Counted from the stretch's first letter, positions 37,103 to 47,842 are shown. The stretch: DNA of 64,000 nt from Sinomonas notoginsengisoli (GCF_021554725.1 NZ_JAIZDP010000001.1:1-64000), one strand, 5' to 3'. A program made the numbers and translations. Notes: generated from the sequence alone by a model not told the origin.

Positions 37103-38329
37103 GTGGCAGCACCGCAGAACTACTTGGCCGTCATCAAGGTCGTCGGCATCGGCGGCGGTGGCGTGAACGCAGTCAACCGCATGATCGAAGTCGGTCTGCG
37201 AGGCGTGGAATTCATCGCCATCAACACTGACGCCCAGGCGCTGCTCATGAGCGACGCCGACGTCAAGCTCGACGTTGGCCGCGAGCTCACCCGCGGCCTC
37301 GGCGCCGGAGCGAACCCCGACGTCGGCCGCCAAGCCGCCGAGGATCACTCCGACGAGATCGAGGAAGTCCTCCGGGGAGCGGACATGGTCTTCGTCACCG
37401 CAGGGGAGGGCGGCGGCACCGGCACCGGCGGTGCACCCGTCGTCGCCCGCATCGCCCGCTCGCTCGGTGCCCTGACCATCGGCGTCGTCACCCGCCCGTT
37501 CACCTTCGAGGGACGCCGCCGCGCCACGAGTGCCGAGAACGGCATCGAGGCGCTGCGGGACGAGGTCGACACCCTGATCGTCATCCCGAACGATCGCCTG
37601 CTGTCCATCAGCGACAGGAACGTCTCGGTGCTCGACGCGTTCCGCTCCGCCGACCAGGTCCTCCTCTCCGGCGTGCAGGGCATCACGGACCTCATCACGA
37701 CCCCCGGATTGATCAACCTGGACTTCGCGGATGTCAAGTCCGTCATGCAGGGTGCAGGCTCCGCCCTCATGGGCATCGGTTCCGCACGCGGCGAAGACCG
37801 CGCGGTCAAGGCCGCGGAGCTCGCCATCGCCTCGCCGCTCCTGGAAGCATCGATCGACGGCGCGCACGGCGTCCTGCTGTCGATCCAGGGAGGCAGCGAT
37901 CTGGGGCTGTTCGAGATCAATGAGGCAGCACGCCTGGTCCAGGAGGTCGCCCACCCGGAGGCGAACATCATCTTCGGTGCCGTGATCGACGACGCTCTCG
38001 GCGATGAGGCCCGAGTGACCGTCATCGCGGCCGGGTTCGACGATGTCAAGGCCACCTCGCCGTCGCTCGAGGATGTCAAGCCGGTCCAGACGCCTCCGCC
38101 CTCGCCTGCGGGCTCCGCCCCCCAGTCGTCCAGTTCGGGGAACGGTGCGACGTCGGGCCCGCAGCGTGCGGCCCAGTCTGCCCCAGTGCACGCGGGGCTG
38201 AGCCAGTGGAGCCAGGGGCACACAGGGGCGGCCGAGGGCGGCTTCGACGTCGACCTCCCCGCCGTTGTCGAGCCGGACCTCTCGGGCAACCGCAATGACG
38301 ATCTCGACGTGCCCGACTTCCTGAAGTGA
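37103..38329 (+). CDS. ftsZ: cell division GTPase FtsZ
   Basis: FtsZ is the tubulin-like protein that forms the division ring. The tubulin signature [10 protein letters not shown] lies near residue 105, and the T3/T7 loops and the NTDAQAL start are typical. A Pro/Ser/Gln-rich linker leads to the C-terminal peptide DLDVPDFLK, which binds SepF. The GTG at 37103 is preferred because AAGGGA at 37089-37094 precedes it and the protein then starts at the conserved [12 protein letters not shown]. Length is 408 residues. Its stop overlaps pgeF as GTGA. Confidence 0.97.
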   Translation: MAAPQNYLAVIKVVGIGGGGVNAVNRMIEVGLRGVEFIAINTDAQALLMSDADVKLDVGRELTRGLGAGANPDVGRQAAEDHSDEIEEVLRGADMVFVTAGEGGGTGTGGAPVVARIARSLGALTIGVVTRPFTFEGRRRATSAENGIEALRDEVDTLIVIPNDRLLSISDRNVSVLDAFRSADQVLLSGVQGITDLITTPGLINLDFADVKSVMQGAGSALMGIGSARGEDRAVKAAELAIASPLLEASIDGAHGVLLSIQGGSDLGLFEINEAARLVQEVAHPEANIIFGAVIDDALGDEARVTVIAAGFDDVKATSPSLEDVKPVQTPPPSPAGSAPQSSSSGNGATSGPQRAAQSAPVHAGLSQWSQGHTGAAEGGFDVDLPAVVEPDLSGNRNDDLDVPDFLK

Positions 38330-39051
38330 GCCGCGGTTCGGCCGAGTCTGCTCCATATGGTGGCCTCTTCTGGTGGCGCCGGGACGTTCGTCCCGGCGTC
38401 ACCGTCGCGTTCACGCAGGCGGCCGCCGGCAACCTCGCCTTCCACGTCGGAGAGGATGGCGAGGCCGTTCGCCGACACCGCGCGCGCCTCGCCGCCGAGG
38501 CAGGAGTGCCCTCTTTCCAGTACATGAGCCAAGTCCACGGGTGCGAGGCCGCATGGGCTGGAGATGATGCCGCGCCCACCGCGGATGCCCTGCTCTCCCG
38601 CGGCAAGCCGGTTGCTGTCATGGTGGCCGACTGCGTCCCCCTCGTCCTCGTGGGGCAGTTCCCGGACGAGAGGCCGGCGCTGGCCGCGGTACACGCCGGG
38701 CGGCCTGGCCTGGCTGCGGGAATCGTCACCGAGGCCGTCGCCCGGCTTCGCGACGAGGGAGCGACGGAGCTCGAGGCCTGGCTTGGCCCCAGCATCTGCG
38801 GGCGCTGCTACGAGGTGCCGGAGCAGATGCGCGACCAGGTGGCCGAGATCGTTCCGGGTACCGGCGGCACCACGAGCTGGGGGACCCCGGCGCTCGATCT
38901 CCCCGCTGGAGTGCGGACCCAGCTCGAGGCGGGGGGCGTCGTCGTACATCGGGACGCGGAGGCGTGCACCTACGAGGACGCACGGTTCTTCTCGCATCGG
39001 CGCGCCCCCGGCGTCGGGCGGATCGCGGGCCTCGTCTGGGCACATGGCTGA
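38326..39051 (+). CDS. pgeF: PgeF/YfiH-family (multicopper oxidase-like, LACC1) protein
   Basis: This is a DUF152/YfiH protein. Family members are purine-nucleoside-handling enzymes, and Escherichia coli PgeF removes misincorporated L-Ser from peptidoglycan precursors. Conserved residues are visible in [30 protein letters not shown] and [11 protein letters not shown], supplying His/Cys metal ligands. The GTG overlaps the ftsZ stop, and the position after ftsZ is conserved in actinobacteria and fits a peptidoglycan quality-control role. The exact activity here is inferred. Confidence 0.85.
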   Translation: MSRGSAESAPYGGLFWWRRDVRPGVTVAFTQAAAGNLAFHVGEDGEAVRRHRARLAAEAGVPSFQYMSQVHGCEAAWAGDDAAPTADALLSRGKPVAVMVADCVPLVLVGQFPDERPALAAVHAGRPGLAAGIVTEAVARLRDEGATELEAWLGPSICGRCYEVPEQMRDQVAEIVPGTGGTTSWGTPALDLPAGVRTQLEAGGVVVHRDAEACTYEDARFFSHRRAPGVGRIAGLVWAHG

Positions 39052-39754
39052 GGCGGACCGCCGGGCCGAACTTGCGGACAACTTGGCGCGTGTCCGTGCG
39101 CGCATCGGGGCAGCGACCGCAGCGGCGGGGCGCGACGACGAACCCCAGCTCATCGTCGTGACGAAGTTCCACCCTGCATCGGACGTGAGGCTCCTCGCCG
39201 GGCTTGGCGTTACCGATGTGGGCGAGAACCGCGATCAGGAGGCCTCGGCGAAGACGGCCGAGCTTGAGGGCCTGCCGCTGACCTGGCACTTCATCGGACA
39301 GTTGCAGACCAATAAGGCCAAGAGCGTAGTCCGATACGCGGACGCCGTGCATTCCGTGGACCGCCGGGCTCTCGTCAGCGCTCTCGGGAAGGCTGTGGCT
39401 TCTGCCGAACGGGAGCGGGATCTCGCGTGCCTCGTCCAGGTCAATCTCGACCCGGAAGCAGCCTCCGGCCGCGGTGGTGTCCTCCCTTCGGAGGTGCTGG
39501 CCCTCGCCGGCTTGATCGCCGACACGCCGGGGCTGACGATGTCCGGGGTCATGGCGGTGGCGCCCCGTGGAGGCGATCCCGCCGAGGCCTTCGCCCGACT
39601 TGCCAGCGCCTCCGCTCGAGTCACAGAGCGTTTCCCCGGAGCGACGATGGTCTCCGCAGGGATGAGCCAGGACCTGGAGCAAGCCGTCGCGGCGGGTGCG
39701 ACACACCTGCGGATCGGCACCGATGTCCTCGGCGCGCGGCGAACCGTGCGGTAG
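39044..39754 (+). CDS. yggS: YggS-family PLP homeostasis protein
   Basis: The single-domain PLP-binding barrel of the YggS/PLPBP family holds pyridoxal phosphate but has no known catalytic role; it balances PLP and amino acid pools. The PLP lysine is in VVTKFHP near residue 39; [22 protein letters not shown] and [12 protein letters not shown] are family motifs. The ATG at 39044 overlaps the pgeF stop by 8 bases. Length is 236 residues. Confidence 0.92.
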   Translation: MAEADRRAELADNLARVRARIGAATAAAGRDDEPQLIVVTKFHPASDVRLLAGLGVTDVGENRDQEASAKTAELEGLPLTWHFIGQLQTNKAKSVVRYADAVHSVDRRALVSALGKAVASAERERDLACLVQVNLDPEAASGRGGVLPSEVLALAGLIADTPGLTMSGVMAVAPRGGDPAEAFARLASASARVTERFPGATMVSAGMSQDLEQAVAAGATHLRIGTDVLGARRTVR

Positions 39755-39834
39755 CTTCAAAGTGCCGGGACCTTTGGGCCGAGTGGCCCGGCACCGAGTT
39801 TGCACCCAGACCGGCCCGAGGACAGGAGTCGAGC

Positions 39835-40350
39835 ATGGCTGGCGCTCTGCGCAAGACGATGATCTACCTCGGTCTGGCGGACGGCGAGGAGCAGTTCGAG
39901 ACCGAGGCCCACCACGCACGGACGGAAGAGGAACATCCAGTGCACACTGAGCGCGAGGAACGCCGCACCGCCCTGGCTACCCGCGAGGCGGCCCCTGCCG
40001 AGGTGGAGGAGTACCGCGCTCCCGTAACCCCTATCAAACGGGCGGCCGCTGTCCGCGACGAAGGCGGGCTTCGCCAGATCACCACAGTCCACCCGCGCTC
40101 GTACAATGATGCCAAAGTCATCGGCGAGAGCTTCCGGGATGGTATTCCAGTGATCATGAACGTGACAGACATGGGAGAGGCGGACGCGAAGCGACTCGTC
40201 GACTTCTCGGCTGGCCTCGTCTTCGGGCTCCACGGAAGCATCGAGCGCGTAACCAACAAAGTCTTCCTGCTGTCTCCTTCACACATCGAAGTCCTCGGCG
40301 AGGACAAGAAGGTGGCAGACACCCAGGCGACATTCTTCAATCAGAGCTGA
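39835..40350 (+). CDS. sepF: cell division protein SepF
   Basis: SepF ties FtsZ to the membrane and is the main FtsZ anchor in actinobacteria, which lack FtsA. An N-terminal amphipathic helix ([14 protein letters not shown]) is followed by an acidic linker and the C-terminal SepF domain (about 80-165, with [19 protein letters not shown] and [17 protein letters not shown]). The ATG at 39835 has AGGAG at 39824-39828. Length is 171 residues. Confidence 0.95.
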   Translation: MAGALRKTMIYLGLADGEEQFETEAHHARTEEEHPVHTEREERRTALATREAAPAEVEEYRAPVTPIKRAAAVRDEGGLRQITTVHPRSYNDAKVIGESFRDGIPVIMNVTDMGEADAKRLVDFSAGLVFGLHGSIERVTNKVFLLSPSHIEVLGEDKKVADTQATFFNQS

Positions 40351-40362
40351 TCCGCGGAATCC

Positions 40363-40650
40363 ATGGGCATTCTGTTCGCCGTCCTGTACCTCGTCCTCGA
40401 GCTCTTGTTCATAGCGCTCGTTGCCCGCCTCGTCTTCGACTGGGTGCAGTCCTTCGCCCGTGCGTGGCGACCGCGAGGTGCGGCGCTCATCGCGGCCAGC
40501 GCGGTGTATTCGGTGACAGATCCACCCATGAAGCTTTCCCGGCGGTGGTTCAAGCCGCTCCGGCTCGGTGCGATGAGCCTAGACTTGGCATTCATCGTCC
40601 TCATCATCGCCATCGTGATTGCGATGGCGATCGTTCGGAATCTCGCGTAA
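40363..40650 (+). CDS. yggT: YggT-family membrane protein
   Basis: The 95-residue protein has two transmembrane segments separated by a basic loop with the conserved TDPPMKLSRRWFKPLRLG. It is routinely found between sepF and divIVA in Gram-positives and is thought to belong to the division cluster. Its molecular function is unknown. Confidence 0.9.
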   Translation: MGILFAVLYLVLELLFIALVARLVFDWVQSFARAWRPRGAALIAASAVYSVTDPPMKLSRRWFKPLRLGAMSLDLAFIVLIIAIVIAMAIVRNLA

Positions 40651-40786
40651 GTTCGAGCCAGAGACGTCCGTTCGCGACCCGTCTGCCCCTGAGCACCGGG
40701 GTCGAGTGGAGCGGCCGGTAACAATTCAGATACGGTAGTCATGGTGGCGGACGCTGCCTGACCGATTAGACCTACGAGGTGAGCAG

Positions 40787-41440
40787 ATGGCTCTGACGCC
40801 AGAAGACGTTGTCAACAAGCGGTTCCAGCCGACCAAGTTCCGTGAGGGATACGACCAGGACGAGGTTGACGACTTTCTCGACGAGATCGTCATCGAGCTG
40901 CGCCGCCTGAACCAGGAGAACGACGAGCTCCGCAAAAAGGTCGCCGAGCTCTCGGGGAATCAGGGCGCCGCCCAGGCTGCCGAGAAGCCGACCGCCGAGG
41001 TCCGCGAGCAGGCCAAGCCCGAGCCCGCCAAGGCGGAGGCGCCCGCCACGCAGGCAGCTCCCGTTGCGCAGGGTGCTCCGGATTCCCAGGGCGGGGCAGG
41101 TCGTTCCTCGGCGGCCGACTCCGCCGCCGGTCTGCTTGCCATGGCGCAGCAGATGCACGACAAGCACGTCCAGGACGGCTTGGACCAGCGCGACAAGATC
41201 ATCGCCGAGGCCCAGATCGAGGCGAGCAGTCTCGTCAACGACGCCCAGGAGAAGTCCCGCAAGACTCTCGGTGCCCTCGAGCAGCAGCGTTCGGTGCTCG
41301 AGCGGAAGGTGGAGCAGCTCCGGGGCTTTGAGCGTGACTACCGCTCGCGCCTGAAGAACTACATCGAGGGCCAGCTCCGCGACCTTGAAGCCCGCGGCTC
41401 CGTCGCCTCGGCTGAGGTCTCTGACAACGCCGAGGTCTGA
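40787..41440 (+). CDS. divIVA: DivIVA/Wag31 polar growth protein
   Basis: This coiled-coil protein binds curved membrane at poles and septa and directs wall growth in actinobacteria. The membrane-binding N-terminus has the usual MALTPEDVVNKRFQPTKFR. A first coiled coil, an Ala/Pro/Glu linker (about 60-115) and a second long coiled coil (about 120-205) follow. The ATG has GAGGTGA upstream. A strong terminator hairpin follows, so this is the last gene of the division unit. In M. tuberculosis Wag31 is phosphorylated by PknA; the site here was not determined. Confidence 0.95.
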   Translation: MALTPEDVVNKRFQPTKFREGYDQDEVDDFLDEIVIELRRLNQENDELRKKVAELSGNQGAAQAAEKPTAEVREQAKPEPAKAEAPATQAAPVAQGAPDSQGGAGRSSAADSAAGLLAMAQQMHDKHVQDGLDQRDKIIAEAQIEASSLVNDAQEKSRKTLGALEQQRSVLERKVEQLRGFERDYRSRLKNYIEGQLRDLEARGSVASAEVSDNAEV

Positions 41441-41447
41441 TCGCCCT

Positions 41448-41496
41448 CAGCCCGAAGGCCGGCGGCCGCCCCAGGCGGTCGCCGGCCTTCGGGCTG
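41448..41496 (+). terminator. divIVA terminator
   Basis: A 23-bp stem (41448-41470 with 41474-41496), containing one G-T pair and a 3-base loop, starts 8 bases after the divIVA stop. It is the longest hairpin in the window and lies immediately before the lspA ribosome-binding site. Confidence 0.88.
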
Positions 41497-41511
41497 CAAT
41501 CGGAAAGAAGT

Positions 41512-42096
41512 ATGGACACCACCCCTGACGCCTCGGCCGGTTCCCGGCGGCGGCTGCGCGCCATCGCGCTCCTGGCACTCGTCGCGGCCTGCGCCTACAC
41601 AGCCGACCAGCTGACCAAGCTCTGGGTGACGAGCACCATGGTCGAGGGGCAACGGATCCCCGTCCTGCCGCCGCTGCTGCAGTGGTACTACATCCGCAAC
41701 TCCGGTGCCGCCTTCTCAATCGGCGAGGGCGTCACGTGGCTGTTCACGATCATCATGACGGTCGTCTCCGCGGCCATCCTCGTCTACGCGCGGAAGATCC
41801 GCTCCTTCTGGTGGGGCGTCGCCCTCGGGCTCGTCCTGGGGGGAGCTCTCGGCAACCTCACCGACAGGCTGTTCCGCGAGCCGTCATTCGGGGTGGGGCA
41901 CGTGGTGGACTTCATCTCGCTGCCGAACTTCGCGATCTTCAATGTCGCAGACTCGGCCGTCGTGTGCGGGGTGGCGCTCGTGAGCCTCCTCACGCTGTGG
42001 GGCCTCTCGCCGGATGGGACCCGCCAGCGCCGCGAGGAGGCGTCCGCCGACGGAGGCGAAGCGGGCCGCGGCGGCGCGGCAGGTGACCATGACTGA
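41512..42096 (+). CDS. lspA: lipoprotein signal peptidase (signal peptidase II)
   Basis: This aspartyl membrane protease removes the signal peptide from prolipoproteins after lipidation. Four transmembrane helices are apparent. The catalytic aspartates are in GNLTDRLF and FNVADSAVV. Length is 194 residues, with a charged C-terminal tail. GGAAAG lies before the ATG. The end overlaps rluD by 8 bases, a pairing conserved in actinobacteria. Confidence 0.95.
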   Translation: MDTTPDASAGSRRRLRAIALLALVAACAYTADQLTKLWVTSTMVEGQRIPVLPPLLQWYYIRNSGAAFSIGEGVTWLFTIIMTVVSAAILVYARKIRSFWWGVALGLVLGGALGNLTDRLFREPSFGVGHVVDFISLPNFAIFNVADSAVVCGVALVSLLTLWGLSPDGTRQRREEASADGGEAGRGGAAGDHD

Positions 42097-43015
42097 ACAC
42101 GTGCCCGTGCCGGAGGAGCTCTCCGGAGCACGGGCAGATGCGGTGCTGGCAGAGTTGCTCGGCCTCTCCCGCTCGGCGGCCGCGTCGCTGCTGGCGGGCG
42201 GCCACGTGCAGCTGCACGGCAGGGCCGTGGCAAAGTCGGCGAAGCTAGGCGCGGGGGATGAGTTGGAGATCGAGCGCCCCGACGCGCGCGATCCTCTGGA
42301 AGTGGTGGTGGAGGAAGTGGACGGACTCGAAATCCTCATCGACGACGAGGATTTCGTGGTCGTGGACAAGCCGGTGGGCGTCGCCGCCCATCCCTCGCCC
42401 GGCTGGGTCGGGCCCACAGTGGTGGGCGGCCTTGCAGGTGCCGGGTACCGCATCTCGACGTCCGGCGCCCCGGAGCGCCGCGGCATCGTCCATCGCCTCG
42501 ATGTCGGCACGTCCGGGGCAATGGTGGTGGCCAAGACCGAGCACGCGTACACGCTGCTCAAGCAGGCGTTCAAGGACCGCACGGTCGAGAAGGTGTACCA
42601 CGCAGTGGTCCAGGGAATCCCGGATCCGCTCCAGGGCACCATCGACGCCCCGATCGGGCGCCACCCGGGTTACGACTGGCGATTTGCGGTCGTTGAAGAC
42701 GGGCGCCCCTCCGTTACGCACTACGAGGTGGTCGAGGCCTTTGGCCGCGCGAGCCTCGTCGAGGTCCACCTCGAGACCGGCCGCACCCACCAGATCCGCG
42801 TCCATTTCGCCGCACTGCACCATCCGTGCGCCGGCGACCTCACCTATGGCGCGGACCCTCGCCTCGCCGCTGATCTGGGCCTCACGCGCCAATGGCTGCA
42901 TGCCTACCGGCTGGGGTTCACACATCCCCGGACCGGAGAGCGGGTCGAGGCCGTGAGCCCCTACCCGGCGGACCTGCAGTTCGCGCTCGACGCTCTCCGC
43001 GAGGGCCGCGTTTAG
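42089..43015 (+). CDS. rluD: RluD-family rRNA pseudouridine synthase
   Basis: This is a pseudouridine synthase with an N-terminal S4 RNA-binding domain (about 10-75) and the RluA/RluD catalytic domain. The catalytic Asp lies in [15 protein letters not shown], and the [17 protein letters not shown] motif follows. The family modifies 23S rRNA; the exact uridines are inferred. The ATG at 42089 overlaps lspA by 8 bases. A longer upstream frame is inside lspA. Length is 308 residues. Confidence 0.93.
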   Translation: MTEHVPVPEELSGARADAVLAELLGLSRSAAASLLAGGHVQLHGRAVAKSAKLGAGDELEIERPDARDPLEVVVEEVDGLEILIDDEDFVVVDKPVGVAAHPSPGWVGPTVVGGLAGAGYRISTSGAPERRGIVHRLDVGTSGAMVVAKTEHAYTLLKQAFKDRTVEKVYHAVVQGIPDPLQGTIDAPIGRHPGYDWRFAVVEDGRPSVTHYEVVEAFGRASLVEVHLETGRTHQIRVHFAALHHPCAGDLTYGADPRLAADLGLTRQWLHAYRLGFTHPRTGERVEAVSPYPADLQFALDALREGRV

Positions 43016-43102
43016 GGCTTCCGCCATGCCGCCCGCTCGGCGGTTGACCGGCGGTGATCACGGTCCTAACCTGACGGCGGGAGGGGCCGGAAGGAAGGTG
43101 CC

Positions 43103-43687
43103 ATGGACGCCCGGGAGCGGGATCTCAGGCGTGCGGCGATGACTGTCCTCGCCGCGGCAGCGCTCTGGGAGGTCGGCATCACGCCGGTGCCCCGCGTGTA
43201 CATCGAATCCGATCCAGGCAAGAGACTCCAGCTCCTCGAACGCCACCGAGTGTCGTGGGTCGTCGGCGAGCACCTCGCTGCTGCGGGCACCGCTGCGGTG
43301 CCGGCCGCCTTCGTGAGGGTCGCGCTGGCGCTGCCGCGCGGACGCGGCAGGACTCTCGCGGGTGCCGCCGCCGCGGCGCTCGCCGCGGGAGCCCCGCTCT
43401 TCGTCCACGACCTCGCCGTACGTGCCTCCGATCTCGAGCGATTTGCCGGGCGCAGGCTTCCGGCTTGGACGTTCCTGACGTATGCCTGGCTCCACGTCGC
43501 GGCGCTCGGCTCGTTCGCCGGCGCCCTGTGGGCCCTCCCCGGCCACCGGAAGGAGGCCGCCGTCGTCGGCCTCGTGGCCGGAGGCACTGGGGCCTCGCTT
43601 GCGATGACCAAGGACGCGATCCCCGCCGTCTTCTATATCGGTGAGCAGATTGCGGCCGCGAGCCTCCTGAGGCGCAAAGCGAGCTGA
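43103..43687 (+). CDS. hypothetical membrane protein
   Basis: The 194-residue protein is not recognised. About four hydrophobic segments are visible (N-terminal, near 55-75, 85-105 and 125-190), with short charged loops. The ATG is preceded by AAGGAAGG, and TAACCT at about 43067 may be its -10. It lies between rluD and dnaE, and no function can be proposed from sequence or neighbours. Confidence 0.65.
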   Translation: MDARERDLRRAAMTVLAAAALWEVGITPVPRVYIESDPGKRLQLLERHRVSWVVGEHLAAAGTAAVPAAFVRVALALPRGRGRTLAGAAAAALAAGAPLFVHDLAVRASDLERFAGRRLPAWTFLTYAWLHVAALGSFAGALWALPGHRKEAAVVGLVAGGTGASLAMTKDAIPAVFYIGEQIAAASLLRRKAS

Positions 43688-43743
43688 CCCGCGCGAACCG
43701 CGCGTCGCCGTCGTGCTTCCGCGCGGGTGGGGAGCGCGCTGAC

Positions 43744-43749
43744 TAGACT
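43744..43749 (+). promoter_or_regulatory. leaderless -10 (TAGACT) of dnaE
   Basis: TAGACT ends 6 bases before the dnaE GTG at 43756, with no Shine-Dalgarno sequence. Confidence 0.55.
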
Positions 43750-43755
43750 GGTGCG

Positions 43756-46700
43756 GTGACTTCCAGCGGTTCCTTCGCCCACCTCCACAACCACACCGAG
43801 TACTCGATGCTCGACGGGGCGGCGCGGCTCGGGGACCTGTTCAGCCACGCCGAGGAGCTCGGCATGAAGGCGCTCGCGACCACGGACCACGGCTTCGTCT
43901 TCGGCGCCTTCGACTTCTGGAACAAGGCCAACAACGCCGGCATCAAGCCGATTGTGGGCGTGGAGGCCTACCTGACGCCGGGCACGGCACGCCAGGACAA
44001 GACGCGCGTGCGCTGGGGCGAGGGAGGGCGCGATGACGTCTCGGGCGCAGGCGCCTACACGCACATGACGATGTGGGCTGAGACCACCGAAGGCATGCAC
44101 AACCTCTTCCGCATGTCCTCGCTCGCCTCGCTCGAGGGGTATCTCTACAAGCCCCGCATGGACCGGGACCTCCTCCAGTCCTACGGGAAGGGGCTCATCG
44201 CGACAACGGGATGCCCCTCCGGCGAGGTCCAGACGAAGCTGCGCCTCGGCCTCTACAAGGAGGCCCGCGAGGCCGCGGCGGAATTCCGGGACATCTTCGG
44301 CGACGGCAACTTCTTCTGCGAGCTCATGGACCATGGCCTCGACATCGAGCGCACTGTCCAGACGGACCTCATCAAGCTCGCCAGGGACCTTGGCCTCCCG
44401 CTCGTGGCCACCAACGACCTCCATTACACCCACGCCGAGGATGCCTCGAGCCATGCCGCGCTACTGTGCGTGCAGTCTGGCTCGACCCTCGCGGACCCCA
44501 AGCGCTTCAAGTTCGATGCCGACGAGTTCTACCTCAAGTCCCCAGCAGAGATGCGGGCGATCTTCGGGGACCACCCCGACGCGTGCGACAACACCCTGCT
44601 CATCGCGGAGCGCTGCAACGTCGAGTTCAACACCAAGGCTAGCTACATGCCGCGCTTCCCCTGCCCCGAGGGGGAGAACGAGGAATCGTGGTTCGTCAAG
44701 GAGGTCGAACGCGGCCTGCACTACCGGTTCCCGCAGGGCATCCCGGACGAGGTCCGGAAGCAGGCCCAGTACGAGATCGGGATCATCACGCAGATGGGTT
44801 TCCCGGGCTACTTCCTCGTGGTCGCCGACTTCATCAACTGGGCCAAGGACAACGGCATCCGGGTGGGGCCAGGCCGCGGCTCGGGTGCGGGTTCGATGGC
44901 CGCATACGCGATGCGCATTACCGACCTCAATCCGCTTGCCCACGGGCTCATCTTCGAGCGCTTCCTCAACCCGGACCGCGTTTCGATGCCCGACTTCGAC
45001 GTCGACTTCGACGACCGCCGCCGCTCCGAGGTCATCAAGTACGTGACCGAGAAGTACGGCGACGACCGCGTGGCCATGATCGTCACCTATGGCACGATCA
45101 AGGCCAAGCAGGCGCTCAAGGACTCCTCGCGGGTCCTCGGATACCCCTTCTCGGTAGGCGAGCGGCTTACCAAGGCCATGCCGCCGGATGTCATGGGCAA
45201 GGGCATGCCGCTCGCGGACATCCACAACCCGGAGGCGAAGCGCTACGGCGAGGCCGAGGAGATGCGCGAGCTCCTGCGCACCGACGCGGATTCCCAGCGC
45301 GTCTTCGAGACGGCCACCGGGCTCGAGGGCCTCAAGCGCCAGTGGGGCGTCCACGCCGCCGGCGTCATCATGTCCTCGCATCCGCTGATCGACATCATCC
45401 CGATCATGCGCCGCGAGCAGGACGGCCAAGTCATCACGCAGTTCGACTATCCGACCTGCGAGGGACTCGGACTGATCAAGATGGACTTCCTCGGCCTGAG
45501 GAACCTCACGATCATCACCGACGCCTTGGACAACATCAAGCTCAACCAGGGCATCGACTTGGACCTCGAACGTCTCGAGCTCGACGACGCGGCGTCCTAC
45601 GAGCTGCTCGCCCGCGGCGACACCCTCGGCGTGTTCCAGCTCGATGGCGGCCCCATGCGCTCGCTCCTGAAGCTCATGCGCCCCGACAATTTCGAGGACA
45701 TCTCCGCCGTCCTGGCGCTCTACCGCCCCGGGCCCATGGGCGCCAACGCCCACACCAACTACGCGCTGCGCAAGACCAAGCAGCAGGAGATCACCCCGAT
45801 CCACCCGGAGCTCGAGGAGCCGCTGCGCGACATCCTCGACACGACGTACGGCCTGATCGTGTACCAGGAGCAGGTCATGGCCATCGCCCAGAAGGTTGCC
45901 GGCTACTCGCTCGGCCAAGCGGACATCCTCCGGCGCGCGATGGGCAAGAAGAAGAAGTCGGAGCTGGACAAGCAGTTCGAGGGCTTCTCGCGCGGCATGC
46001 GCGAGCGCGGCTATTCCGACGCCGCGGTCAAGGCCCTGTGGGACATCCTCCTGCCCTTCTCCGACTACGCGTTCAACAAGGCGCACTCGGCCGCGTACGG
46101 CGTCGTGTCCTACTGGACGGCCTACCTTAAGGCGCACTTCCCGGCCGAGTACATGGCGGCCCTGCTGACCTCGGTGGGAGACGATAAGGACAAGTCCGCG
46201 ATGTACCTCAACGAGTGCCGGCACATGGGCATCACGGTCCTCCCGCCGGATGTCAACGAATCCTCGCTCAACTTCACCCCCGTAGGCCATGACATCCGGT
46301 TCGGCATGGGTGCCATCCGCAACGTGGGGGCCAACGTGGTGCACGCGATGGTCGCGGCACGGGAGGAGAAGGGCGCGTTCACCGGCTTCTCTGACTTCCT
46401 CACCAAGGTCCCCGCGGTCGTCTGCAACAAGCGCACGATTGAGTCGCTGGTCAAGGCCGGCGCGTTCGACTCGCTCGGGCACCCGCGCCGGTCCCTCGCG
46501 ATGATCCACGAGGAGGCGGTCGACGCCGTCATCACGCTCAAGCGCAACGAGGCCAACAACCAGTTCGACCTGTTCAGCGCCTTCGGGGATGCGGAGGGGG
46601 ACCCGGCGGCTGGCCTCGCGGTCGAGGTCCCTGACCTTCCGGAGTGGGAGAAGAAGGACAAGCTCGCCTTCGAACGTGACATGCTCGGGCTGTACGTCTC

Positions 46701-47289
46701 GGACCACCCCCTGCAGGGCCTCGAGGCCGTGCTCTCGCAGCACGCTGAGGCCGGGATCAGCTCGCTCATTGCGGACGAAGGACCGGCCGACGGCGCGATC
46801 GTCACCATCGCGGGCATGATCACCTCGCTCTCGCGGCGGATCGCCAAGGCCAGCGGCAACGCGTACGCCCGGGCTGAGATCGAGGACCTCGGGGCATCGA
46901 TCGAGGTCATGTTCTTCGGCCAGGTCTACGGCCCGATCTCAGCGATTCTGGCGGAGGACCTCATCGTGGTGGTGAAGGGCCGGCTCCAGCGGCGGGAGGA
47001 CGGCGCGGTGGCGCTGAACGCGATGGAGCTTTCCGTCCCTGACCTTTCGGATGCCACGGGAGGGCCGGTAATCATCAGCATGCCCACCCACAAGGCCACA
47101 GAGCGGGTCGTGACCCAGCTCGGGGATGTCCTGAAGACGCACCCTGGCCACAACGAGGTCCAGCTGCGGCTCCAAGGTTCGCGCAGCATCGAGGTGATGC
47201 GCCTCGGCGTGCACCTGAGGGTGAACCCCAACCCAGCCCTGTTCGGCGACCTCAAGGTCCTTCTCGGGCCCGCGTGCCTCGATGCCTGA
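43756..47289 (+). CDS. dnaE: DNA polymerase III alpha subunit
   Basis: This is the replicative polymerase. The N-terminal PHP domain starts FAHLHNHTEYSMLDG, a metal-dependent nuclease motif that provides proofreading in mycobacterial DnaE1. The palm carries PDFDVDFDDRRR near residue 415. The tandem helix-hairpin-helix region, an OB-fold near 1010-1090 and a C-terminal tail follow. The 1177 residues match DnaE1 rather than the shorter DnaE2. The next gene begins 8 bases before its stop, so the two may be translationally linked. Confidence 0.96.
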   Translation: MTSSGSFAHLHNHTEYSMLDGAARLGDLFSHAEELGMKALATTDHGFVFGAFDFWNKANNAGIKPIVGVEAYLTPGTARQDKTRVRWGEGGRDDVSGAGAYTHMTMWAETTEGMHNLFRMSSLASLEGYLYKPRMDRDLLQSYGKGLIATTGCPSGEVQTKLRLGLYKEAREAAAEFRDIFGDGNFFCELMDHGLDIERTVQTDLIKLARDLGLPLVATNDLHYTHAEDASSHAALLCVQSGSTLADPKRFKFDADEFYLKSPAEMRAIFGDHPDACDNTLLIAERCNVEFNTKASYMPRFPCPEGENEESWFVKEVERGLHYRFPQGIPDEVRKQAQYEIGIITQMGFPGYFLVVADFINWAKDNGIRVGPGRGSGAGSMAAYAMRITDLNPLAHGLIFERFLNPDRVSMPDFDVDFDDRRRSEVIKYVTEKYGDDRVAMIVTYGTIKAKQALKDSSRVLGYPFSVGERLTKAMPPDVMGKGMPLADIHNPEAKRYGEAEEMRELLRTDADSQRVFETATGLEGLKRQWGVHAAGVIMSSHPLIDIIPIMRREQDGQVITQFDYPTCEGLGLIKMDFLGLRNLTIITDALDNIKLNQGIDLDLERLELDDAASYELLARGDTLGVFQLDGGPMRSLLKLMRPDNFEDISAVLALYRPGPMGANAHTNYALRKTKQQEITPIHPELEEPLRDILDTTYGLIVYQEQVMAIAQKVAGYSLGQADILRRAMGKKKKSELDKQFEGFSRGMRERGYSDAAVKALWDILLPFSDYAFNKAHSAAYGVVSYWTAYLKAHFPAEYMAALLTSVGDDKDKSAMYLNECRHMGITVLPPDVNESSLNFTPVGHDIRFGMGAIRNVGANVVHAMVAAREEKGAFTGFSDFLTKVPAVVCNKRTIESLVKAGAFDSLGHPRRSLAMIHEEAVDAVITLKRNEANNQFDLFSAFGDAEGDPAAGLAVEVPDLPEWEKKDKLAFERDMLGLYVSDHPLQGLEAVLSQHAEAGISSLIADEGPADGAIVTIAGMITSLSRRIAKASGNAYARAEIEDLGASIEVMFFGQVYGPISAILAEDLIVVVKGRLQRREDGAVALNAMELSVPDLSDATGGPVIISMPTHKATERVVTQLGDVLKTHPGHNEVQLRLQGSRSIEVMRLGVHLRVNPNPALFGDLKVLLGPACLDA

Positions 47290-47797
47290 AGCCACCCCTA
47301 TGCCCGAGGCTACCTCCGTTCCCGCGCCCCAGCAGCCGGAAGACCGCGGGGAGCGGCATTCGCTGGTGCGCTGGACCGTGTTCCCGGTGCTCGCGGGTCT
47401 CGTCCTCGGAACGGTCTGGCCGGTCGCGGCGCCGGGCGGTTTCGTGTACGGGTCGGGGTCGGACTACGCGACATGGGATGAGCGGGACTTGGTGTTCGCC
47501 GGGCTGGGGCTCCTCGCGGGGCTGACCATGGCTGTAATCCTTGCCTCCACGCGCCGTCGGGCCGCCCTCCCGAACCGTGGCCTGGCGGCACTGGCCGGAA
47601 GCGCTCTGGGAACCTTGGCAGCATGGGGTACCGGCGTGGGCCTCACCCGCTTCCTCGGGTCGCGAGGGGTCAATCCATCCGTCGCGGAATCGGCGTTCGG
47701 ACTGCAGGGTTTGAGCGCGCTCGCGGTGTGGCCGGCCGTCGTGGCCATCGCGGTGCTGGCCCTCACGACGCTGTGGTGGGTACCACCGCCCGACTGA
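47282..47797 (+). CDS. hypothetical membrane protein
   Basis: The 171-residue protein has a short Pro-rich N-terminus and about four transmembrane helices (near 25-45, 65-85, 98-115 and 142-165). The family is not recognised. Its ATG overlaps the dnaE end by 8 bases, so it is probably expressed with dnaE, but nothing in it points to replication. Confidence 0.7.
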   Translation: MPEATPMPEATSVPAPQQPEDRGERHSLVRWTVFPVLAGLVLGTVWPVAAPGGFVYGSGSDYATWDERDLVFAGLGLLAGLTMAVILASTRRRAALPNRGLAALAGSALGTLAAWGTGVGLTRFLGSRGVNPSVAESAFGLQGLSALAVWPAVVAIAVLALTTLWWVPPPD

Positions 47798-47830
47798 GCA
47801 GGCCCGCGCCGCGGCGTCCCAGCCCCCCGC

Positions 47831-47836
47831 TAGACT
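47831..47836 (+). promoter_or_regulatory. leaderless -10 (TAGACT) of hisD
   Basis: TAGACT ends 6 bases before the hisD GTG at 47843; the arrangement is the same as at dnaE. Confidence 0.55.
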
Positions 47837-47842
47837 GAATGG

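Noticed and set aside
44461-46743. A 760-codon frame antisense to dnaE
   Set aside because: Shadow of dnaE, rich in Arg/Glu/Val repeats, with no domain or start signal.
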